The notes beneath the pieces were generated by a model. It was not told the origin of the DNA, did not search any database, and saw only the letters and a list, made by a program, of their open reading frames with translations. Made by a program: the position numbers and the translations under genes. DNA of 64,000 bases from Allonocardiopsis opalescens (GTDB taxonomy: Bacteria > Actinomycetota > Actinomycetes > Streptosporangiales > Streptosporangiaceae): the NCBI RefSeq assembly GCF_003002095.1, contig NZ_PVZC01000001.1, positions 186,001 through 250,000 on the forward strand, read 5' to 3'. Positions 58,281-64,000 of this stretch are shown here, one piece after another (position 1 is the stretch's first letter; every line of letters begins with the position of its first letter).

Positions 58281-58545
58281 TCAGTCCTCGTCGTCCTCCA
58301 GCCGCCTGGCCAGTTCGTCGCTGAGCCGGCGCTGGAGGTCGAGCAGCTCCTCGTCGCTGAGCTCGGAGATCTCGTCGGGCACGGACACGGGCGGCGCCGT
58401 GCCGGCCTGGCCGCCGTACCGGGTGCCGACGCCCGAGCCATCGGTGTCGGCGAGGCAGCGGCAGCGGATCTCGCTGCCGTCGGCGCGCAGCAGGCAGGTG
58501 GCGTCCTCGCCGAGGAGGTCGCCCGGCCGCGCACCGGTACAGCAC
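58281..58545 (-). pseudogene. Small Cys-containing ORF without a clean start (possible frameshift)
   Basis: The 3' part is convincing: RPGDLLGEDATCLLRADGSE, then IRCRCLADTDGSG, and an acidic helix ELSDEELLDLQRRLSDELAR at the end. No ATG, GTG or TTG exists in this frame near the expected beginning. GTG 58545 in another frame reads VLYRCA, and one skipped base would join it to RPGDLLGED. Either a one-base insertion has broken the gene or an unusual start is used. It may be a small zinc-binding protein. It ends 6 bases from the convergent 759-aa gene. Confidence 0.4.
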
Positions 58546-58591
58546 GTTCTGCCGGTTGCCGGTCGTCGCGGCCGGGCCCGGTGGTGCGGGC

Positions 58592-59287
58592 TCAGCGGTG
58601 TACGGCCGGCCGGAGCGCCGGGAGGGCGGCGAGCAGCCCGGCGGCGGCCCGCGCCAGCCGCTCGGCGGCGGCCGCCAGCGGCGGGCGGCCGCGCAGCAGG
58701 CGCAGGTCGGCGCGGGCGTCGGGCTCGCCTCCGCGGGCCGCGCGGCGCAGCCAGCGGCGGGCCGCGGCGGTGTCGCCGCCCTCGGCGAGCAGCGCCGCGA
58801 GGCCCGTCATCGCCGGGCAGTGGCCCAGGGCGGCGGCCTCGCGCAGCAGGGGCGCGGCCTCGTCGTCGCGCCCGTCGGCGCGCAGGGCGAGGGCGAGGTT
58901 GTACATCGCGTCCGGGTCGCCGGCCTCGGCGGCGCGGCGGTGCCAGGGCTCGGCCTCGGCCGGGCGGCCCAGCTCGGTCAGCAGCGCGCCGAGGCTGAAC
59001 GCGGCGTCGGCGTCGCCGCCTTCGGCGGCCCGCCGCCACCAGCGCTCGGCCTGGGCGGTGCGGCCGTCGGCGTAGAGCAGCCCGCCGAGCGGGAAGGCGG
59101 CGCCGGCCGCGCCCGCCTCGGCGGCGCAGCGGTACCAGTACTCGGCCTCGGGGGTGCGGCCGGCCCCCGCGAGCGCTTCGGCCAGGTCGAGCATCGCCCG
59201 CGCGTCGCCGGCCCGCGCGGCCGGGAACCGGTGGGCGGCCAGCCGGGCGCAGCCGTGTTCGGCGAGTCGCCGCAGGATGTCGCTCAC
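58592..59287 (-). CDS. Sel1-repeat (TPR-like) protein
   Basis: 231 aa made of about five 36-residue repeats with the Sel1 pattern: EAEYWYRCAAEAGAAGAAF, QAERWWRRAAEGGDADAAFS, EAEPWHRRAAEAGDPDAMYN and EAAPLLREAAALGHCPAMTG. There is no signal peptide. Such proteins are scaffolds for protein partners. The gene is divergent from the FabD operon with 232 bases between starts. Confidence 0.8.
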   Translation of the reverse strand: MSDILRRLAEHGCARLAAHRFPAARAGDARAMLDLAEALAGAGRTPEAEYWYRCAAEAGAAGAAFPLGGLLYADGRTAQAERWWRRAAEGGDADAAFSLGALLTELGRPAEAEPWHRRAAEAGDPDAMYNLALALRADGRDDEAAPLLREAAALGHCPAMTGLAALLAEGGDTAAARRWLRRAARGGEPDARADLRLLRGRPPLAAAAERLARAAAGLLAALPALRPAVHR

Positions 59288-59519
59288 CGTCCCAGTATGG
59301 CCGCGCTTCGGCGTCCGGTGCGGGAGGAATCGGCGGCTCGGATCCTTCTCACAGGTCGGGGCGGGACCCGCGCGGCGCCGCCCGCCGTCCGCGCCGGACC
59401 GACAAGATCAGTTTCATGATCACGCACCGTGTACGTGTGGTCACAAACATACCCAAGGTCTGTTACGCTGCGTAGCGAAACGATTACAGAGCGCGGACCG
59501 GGACAGGTGGGGGTAGCAC

Positions 59520-60497
59520 ATGGCCGACGAGAGGGCGGGGCTTGCGGACTCGGTCGTGGTGTTTCCCGGCCAGGGCTCGCAGGCCCCGGGCATGGGACGG
59601 CCGTGGCGCGGCCATCCCGCCTGGGCGATCGTGGACCGCGCCGAACGGGTTCTCGGGCGGCCGCTGGCACCCTACCTCCTCGACCCGGCCGAGACCCCCG
59701 CCAACACCGCCGACATCCAGCTGACGGTGTTCCTCACCGGCATGATGGCCTGGACGGCGCTCACCGAGCGCCTCGGCCAGCCCAAGCTGCTGGCCGGGCA
59801 CTCCCTGGGCCAGCTGACGGCGCTCACCGCGGCCGGGGTCATCGCCCCGGACGACGCGATCCGGCTGATCGCACTGCGCGGAGCGCTCACCGACGACGCC
59901 TGCCGCCGGGTGGCCGGCGGCATGCTCGCCGTGCTCGGCCTGGACGCCGCCGCCGTGGACGAGTGCTGCGCCCTGGCGTCGGGCCGCTGCTGGGTGGCCA
60001 ATGACAACGCCCCCGGGCAGCAGGTGCTGGCCGGCACCCCGGCCGGCCTGGCGGCGGCCGGCCGGGCCGCCGTCGAGCGCGGCGCCAGGAAGCTGGTCCC
60101 GCTCGCGGTACCCGGCGCCTTCCACAGCCCGCTGATGGCGACGGCCGCCCGCGCCTTCGCCGAGGGGCTGCGCGGCATCACCTTCCACCCGCCGCGCCGC
60201 CCGCTGGTCTCCAACGCCGACGCGGCGCTGGTGACCGGCACGCATCCGTGGCGGGCCGAGCTGGCCGCACACCTGGTCCGGCCGGTCCGCTGGCGGGAGT
60301 CGCAGCTCCGCTTCACCGAGCTGGGCGCGCGCTCCCTCGTCGAGGTGGGCCACGGAACCACCCTCGCCGGCATCGCCCGGCGCACCGTGCCCGAGCTGCG
60401 CCCCCGCGGCGTGGACGGGCCGATGGCGGTGGACGTGCTCGCCACCCTGCTGTCCCGGGCGGCCGAGGCGCCGCCGGCCGCGCTCGCGGTGCGCTGA
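59520..60497 (+). CDS. fabD: Malonyl-CoA:ACP transacylase (FabD-like)
   Basis: 325 aa. FPGQGSQAPGMG opens the domain, the nucleophile Ser is in GHSLGQL near residue 95, and the catalytic His lies in VPGAFHSPLM. The protein loads malonyl onto the ACP encoded 126 bases downstream. A TACGC-T-GCGTA repeat at 59464 overlaps a possible -10 box (TACGCT). It heads a FabD-ACP-KAS-KAS operon. Confidence 0.87.
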   Translation: MADERAGLADSVVVFPGQGSQAPGMGRPWRGHPAWAIVDRAERVLGRPLAPYLLDPAETPANTADIQLTVFLTGMMAWTALTERLGQPKLLAGHSLGQLTALTAAGVIAPDDAIRLIALRGALTDDACRRVAGGMLAVLGLDAAAVDECCALASGRCWVANDNAPGQQVLAGTPAGLAAAGRAAVERGARKLVPLAVPGAFHSPLMATAARAFAEGLRGITFHPPRRPLVSNADAALVTGTHPWRAELAAHLVRPVRWRESQLRFTELGARSLVEVGHGTTLAGIARRTVPELRPRGVDGPMAVDVLATLLSRAAEAPPAALAVR

Positions 60498-60623
60498 GGC
60501 GCTCCGCCGCCCCGGCGGCAGCACCCCCGCGGGACGCCCGTCCCGCGCCGTTCACCGATCGACCTCCGCGGCGCGCGCCGCGGAGGCCGCGACCACGACA
60601 CACGAGAACAAGGACGAAAGCAC

Positions 60624-60926
60624 ATGAAGCACAAGGCAGCCGTCACCCAGCAGGAGTCCACCGCGACCGAGGCGGAGCGGGAGGCGACCTTCGGCATCCT
60701 GCGCGAGATATGCGTCTCGATCCTCACCGTGCGGCCCGAGGAGGTCACGCCCGAGGTCTCGCTCCGCGACGGCCTGGGCGCCGACAGCCTGGACTTCGCC
60801 GAGCTGAGCATGGCGCTGGAGGACCACGGCGTGGTCCTGTCCGAGGAGGACGTACGCAGTGTGGACACCGTGGCCGACCTGATGGACATCGTCCTGCGCG
60901 CGCCTGGCCGGAAGGTATCGGCATGA
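60624..60926 (+). CDS. Acyl carrier protein
   Basis: 100 aa. The phosphopantetheine Ser55 is in LGADSLDFAELSMAL, and the rest is the usual four-helix acidic carrier (SEEDVRSVDTVADLMDIV). The N-terminal 20 residues are longer than in typical AcpP, which may indicate a dedicated carrier. Its stop overlaps the first KAS start (ATGA). Confidence 0.9.
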   Translation: MKHKAAVTQQESTATEAEREATFGILREICVSILTVRPEEVTPEVSLRDGLGADSLDFAELSMALEDHGVVLSEEDVRSVDTVADLMDIVLRAPGRKVSA

Positions 60927-62170
60927 CCTCCGACCGCCATCGCGTCGCGGTCACCGGGGTCGGCCTCATCACCCCGGTCGGCCGCGGCGCCAAGGAGTTC
61001 TGGCACGCGCTGTGTACCGCGGCCCCGAGCGTGGGGCCGATCGCCGGCTTCGACCCCTCGTGGCTGCCGGTGCGCTTCGCGGCGCAGGTCGGCGGCTTCG
61101 ACGCCGTCGAGCACTTCACCGCCAGGGAGGCCAAGCGGCTGGACCGGGCCACCCGCCTCGGCGCCGCCGCTGCCGCGGCGGCGCTGGCCGACGCCGGCCC
61201 GATCGACGCGGCGCCGGAGCGGTGGGGGGTGGTGGCCGGCACCGGGCACGGCGGCGTCTCCTCCTTCGAGGAGGCATTCGAGGCCGCCCCCGGCCCCGAC
61301 GGCGGGGTACGCCCCCGCCCCGGGCCGCTGCACGTGCCGATGGTGATGGCCAACGCCACCGCCGCGGTCGTCAGCATGCGGCACCGGGTCCGCGGGCCCA
61401 GCCTGGCGATCTCCACCGCCTGCGCCTCGGGCGCGCACGCCCTCGGCGAGGGCGCGCGGCTGATCCGCGAGGGCGCGGCGGACGTGGTGCTGGCCGGGGG
61501 CACCGAGGCGGCGATCACCCCGGTCACCGTCGCCGCCTTCTGCCGCCTCGGCGCGCTCTCAGAGCGCGGCGACGACCCCGTCCGGGCCTCCCGCCCCTTC
61601 GACGCCCACCGCGACGGCTTCGTGATGGGCGAGGGCGCCGGCTTCGTGCTGCTGGAGCGGCTCGACCACGCGGTCGAGCGCGGCGCCCGCCGCTACGGCG
61701 AAGTGCTCGGCTACGGGCGCAGCAGCGACGGCTACCACCTCACCGCGCCGGACCCGTCCGGGGCGGGGGCGCGCGTCTGCGTGGAGCAGGCGCTCGCCGA
61801 CGCGGGCCTGGACGCCGCCGACATCGCGCACGTCAACGCGCACGCCACCAGCACCCGGCGCGGAGACCTGGCCGAGGCCCGGGTACTCGGCGAGGTCTTC
61901 GGGCCCGGGCGCGTCCCGGTGACGGCCCCCAAGGGCGTCACCGGGCACCTGCTGGGCGCCAGCGGCGCGGTGGAGGCGGTGGCGGCGCTGCTCAGCCTGC
62001 GCGACGGGATCGCCCCGCCGATCGCCAACCTGGACCGGCCCGACCCCGCCGTCGAACTCGACCTGGTGCGCGGGGCGCCGCGGCCGATCCGCGGCGGCCC
62101 GGTGCTGTCGAACTCCTTCGGCTTCGGCGGGCACAACGCCGCGCTCGTCTTCGGGGCGGTGCGGGCATGA
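60923..62170 (+). CDS. Beta-ketoacyl-ACP synthase II-type, first of a pair
   Basis: 415 aa thiolase-fold condensing enzyme. The active Cys167 (STACASGA), His307 (NAHATST) and His342 (GVTGHLLGAS) are all present, so it should be catalytically competent rather than a chain-length factor. ATGA overlaps at both ends couple it to the ACP gene and to the second KAS gene. Confidence 0.87.
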   Translation: MTSDRHRVAVTGVGLITPVGRGAKEFWHALCTAAPSVGPIAGFDPSWLPVRFAAQVGGFDAVEHFTAREAKRLDRATRLGAAAAAAALADAGPIDAAPERWGVVAGTGHGGVSSFEEAFEAAPGPDGGVRPRPGPLHVPMVMANATAAVVSMRHRVRGPSLAISTACASGAHALGEGARLIREGAADVVLAGGTEAAITPVTVAAFCRLGALSERGDDPVRASRPFDAHRDGFVMGEGAGFVLLERLDHAVERGARRYGEVLGYGRSSDGYHLTAPDPSGAGARVCVEQALADAGLDAADIAHVNAHATSTRRGDLAEARVLGEVFGPGRVPVTAPKGVTGHLLGASGAVEAVAALLSLRDGIAPPIANLDRPDPAVELDLVRGAPRPIRGGPVLSNSFGFGGHNAALVFGAVRA

Positions 62171-63480
62171 CCGCGACCGCCGCGGAGCGCGGCTCCGCTC
62201 CCGCCGCCACGGACGCACGCGGCCGGCACCGGGTGGTGGTCACCGGCCTGGGCGTGCAGACCCCGGCAGGCTGCGACCTGGACACCTTCGCCGAGACGGC
62301 CTGGTCGGGGCGCTCGGTGGCCCGGACGGTGACCCGCTTCGACCCCGCGCGGCTGAGCAGCCGGATCGCCTGCGAGCTGCCCGGCTTCGACCCCATCCGC
62401 TACGTCGGCGCCAAGGCGGCCCGCCGGATGGACCGCTTCGCGCAGTACGCCGTCGCCGCCGCCCTGGACGCGCTGGGCGACGCGGGCGAGGTGCCCGGCA
62501 GCGCCGACCGGTGCGCGGTGGTGTGCGGGGTGGGCATGGGCGGCCACCAGACCTTCTACGAGCAGTCGGTGCTGTCCGCGAGCCCCGAGGGGATGGGGAA
62601 GGTCAGCCCGCTGCTGGTGCCGATGATCATCCCCAACTCCGCCAGCGCGCTGATCGCGATGGAGCTGGGCTGGAACGGCCCCGCGCTCGCGGTGGCCGCG
62701 GCCTGCGCCTCCGGCACCACCGCCGTCGGCGAGGCGGCCCGGCTCATCCGCTGCGGCGAGGCCGACACCGTGCTGGCCGGCGGCTGCGACAACGGGGTGA
62801 CCCTGCTGAGCATGGCCGCGTTCTGCAAGCTCGGCGCGCTGAGCCGCCGCAATGAGGAGCCGTCCACCGCCTCACGGCCCTTCGACCGGACCAGGGACGG
62901 CTACGTGATGGGCGAGGGCGCCGCCTTCCTGGTGCTGGAGCGGCTGGACCTGGCCCTGGCCCGCGGCGCCCGCGTCTACGGCGAGGTGCTGGGCTACGCG
63001 CACAACAACGACGCCCACCACATCACCGCGCCGCTGCCCGACGGCAGCCGCGCCGCGCAGTGCATGCGGCGCGCCATGGCCGACGCCGGGATGACCCCCG
63101 CCGACGTCGGAAGTGTGAACGCGCACGGCACCTCCACCCCCGCCAACGACGCCATGGAGGCGCGCGCCCTGCACCTGGTGTTCGGCGAGCGCACCCCGCC
63201 GGTGACCGCGCCCAAGAGCGTGTTCGGCCACCTGATGGGCGGCGCCGGCGCCGCCGAGGCCGTGGTCGCCGCGCTCACCGTGGCCCGCGGGAGCGTGCCG
63301 CCCAGCGCCAACTTCTCCGAGGGCGACCCGGGCACCTCCCTGGACGTGGTGGTGGAGCGGCCGCGTCAGCTCGGCGCCCGGCCGGTGCTGTCGAACTCCT
63401 TCGGGCTGGGCGGGCACAACGCCTGCCTGGTGCTCGGCCCGGTGGCCGGCGCCGGCGCGGCGGGCCTGTCGTCGTGCTGA
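62167..63480 (+). CDS. Beta-ketoacyl-ACP synthase II-type, second of a pair
   Basis: 437 aa. The catalytic residues Cys180 (AAACASGT), His320 (NAHGTST) and His355 (FGHLMGGAG) are present. It has a 20-residue N-terminal extension relative to the first KAS. Together the pair replaces the FabH-ACP-FabF order usual after fabD in streptomycetes. The 3' end overlaps the convergent TetR gene as drawn. Confidence 0.87.
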   Translation: MTATAAERGSAPAATDARGRHRVVVTGLGVQTPAGCDLDTFAETAWSGRSVARTVTRFDPARLSSRIACELPGFDPIRYVGAKAARRMDRFAQYAVAAALDALGDAGEVPGSADRCAVVCGVGMGGHQTFYEQSVLSASPEGMGKVSPLLVPMIIPNSASALIAMELGWNGPALAVAAACASGTTAVGEAARLIRCGEADTVLAGGCDNGVTLLSMAAFCKLGALSRRNEEPSTASRPFDRTRDGYVMGEGAAFLVLERLDLALARGARVYGEVLGYAHNNDAHHITAPLPDGSRAAQCMRRAMADAGMTPADVGSVNAHGTSTPANDAMEARALHLVFGERTPPVTAPKSVFGHLMGGAGAAEAVVAALTVARGSVPPSANFSEGDPGTSLDVVVERPRQLGARPVLSNSFGLGGHNACLVLGPVAGAGAAGLSSC

Positions 63481-64000
63481 CAGCGCGGCCGCGGCACCAG
63501 CCGCAGCGAGGTGAGCAGCCCGCCGACCAGTCGGCGGGCGTCGTCGGTGGCCCGGTCGGGGTCGGGGCTGTCGACGATGGCCAGCGACAGCTCTTGGAGC
63601 GCTCCCACCAGAGTGCTCACGGTCAGGTCAGGGTCGACCGGCGCGGGCTCGCCGGGCGCGCGGCGGACCGCGCCGCGCAGCAGGTGGGCGGCGTACCCGG
63701 CCAGCCGCTCGCGCACCAGCACCCGCCAGCGCTGCCAGCCGAGCGCGGTCACCCCCTCCTGGAGCGCCAGCCGGCTGAACACCGGGTCGGCAGAGGCGAC
63801 CAGGTAGGACTCCAGCCACACCTCCAGCCGCACCTCCGCGCCGCCGCCGGCGCGGCTCTCCACCTGCTCGGTGAAGTTGCGGAAGGTGCGCGCCAGCACG
63901 GCCTCGAAGACCGTCCGCTTGTTCGCGAAATGGTGGTAGATGGCACCTTTCGAAATGCGGGCGGCGGTCGCGATCTCGCTCAATGAGGTGTGGGCGTAGC
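63366..64000 (-). CDS. TetR-family regulator (5' end outside the window)
   Basis: The frame is open to the window edge, and the helix-turn-helix reads YAHTSLSEIATAARISKGAI then YHHFANKRTVFEAVL, so the true start is beyond position 64000. The ligand domain follows (WLESYLVASADPVFSRLALQ). The final 38 or so codons run antisense into the KAS gene and look non-coding, so the last part may be a stop-less overrun. It faces the FabD operon and may regulate it. Confidence 0.8.
   Translation of the reverse strand, partial: YAHTSLSEIATAARISKGAIYHHFANKRTVFEAVLARTFRNFTEQVESRAGGGAEVRLEVWLESYLVASADPVFSRLALQEGVTALGWQRWRVLVRERLAGYAAHLLRGAVRRAPGEPAPVDPDLTVSTLVGALQELSLAIVDSPDPDRATDDARRLVGGLLTSLRLVPRPRCQHDDRPAAPAPATGPSTRQALCPPSPKEFDSTGRAPS

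Noticed and set aside
62167-63480. Second KAS as a chain-length factor of an aromatic polyketide system
   Set aside because: The active Cys180 and both His residues are present; chain-length factors lack the Cys.
63595-63607. TGGAGCGCTCCCA, a near match to the CelR/CebR box
   Set aside because: It lies inside the TetR coding sequence, lacks one base of the operator, and is not in a promoter position.

Overview
The window is uniformly very GC-rich with actinomycete codon use, many GTG starts and 4-base start/stop overlaps. Three genes have a TANNNT box exactly 7 bases before the start codon, the geometry of leaderless actinobacterial transcripts. A GH6 cellulase that, from memory, closely resembles Thermobifida fusca Cel6A, a GH9-CBM3-CBM2 cellulase, and perfect CelR/CebR-type boxes (TGGGAGCGCTCCCA) in front of both suggest a member of the Nocardiopsaceae (Nocardiopsis, Streptomonospora or Thermobifida-like). 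That placement is inference. I saw no rRNA, tRNA, CRISPR array or insertion sequence.

Positions 1-8457 and 14135-25217 look like one cell-envelope glycan locus. The first part has a truncated polytopic membrane protein, a DUF2613 peptide, a GT4 glycosyltransferase, an AftD-like arabinofuranosyltransferase with discoidin-type domains, and a DUF3068 protein. The second part has a double methyltransferase, a GT-C-like membrane protein, an acyltransferase, a second DUF3068 protein, the three enzymes that make decaprenyl-phosphoryl-arabinose (UbiA-type DPPR synthase, DprE1, DprE2) and a VanZ/RDD-like membrane protein. The lipid-linked arabinose donor and a probable transferase that uses it are therefore encoded together.

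Between these halves lies an island (about 8422-13992), visibly less GC-rich in places and all on the minus strand. It holds a 79-aa protein, a DUF6879 protein and an XRE/DUF5753 regulator. Behind a separate promoter come a 46-codon ORF with a strong ribosome binding site, a JmjC/cupin-4 oxygenase, an aldo/keto reductase, an APH-fold kinase and the decayed remains of a PIMT-like methyltransferase. This is the best candidate for an undescribed system: a possible RiPP pathway with the 46-aa peptide as precursor.

Positions 25230-38891 carry an O-methyltransferase, an MpaB/DUF2236 oxygenase, the GH9 cellulase, a threonine/serine dehydratase, an S1-domain protein, and a minus-strand operon (membrane protein, lipoprotein, pilin-like protein, Cys-rich protein). 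That operon is divergent from an XRE-NB-ARC-TPR regulator. A 94-aa ORF follows, with a SARP-like direct repeat in its promoter, and then a BTAD/SARP-NB-ARC-TPR regulator (38991-42044) that is a paralogue of the first regulator apart from its DNA-binding end.

Positions 42054-53215 are mostly housekeeping: GuaB1, an acyltransferase, BioA, an M48 peptidase, a NodB deacetylase lipoprotein, an alpha/beta hydrolase, an MFS transporter, a secreted coiled-coil protein and an AHSA1 protein. Positions 53302-59287 hold the Cel6 cellulase, an FHA protein, an unrecognised 759-aa protein, a damaged small ORF and a Sel1-repeat protein. The right end (59520-64000) is a FabD-ACP-KAS-KAS operon facing a TetR regulator cut by the window edge.
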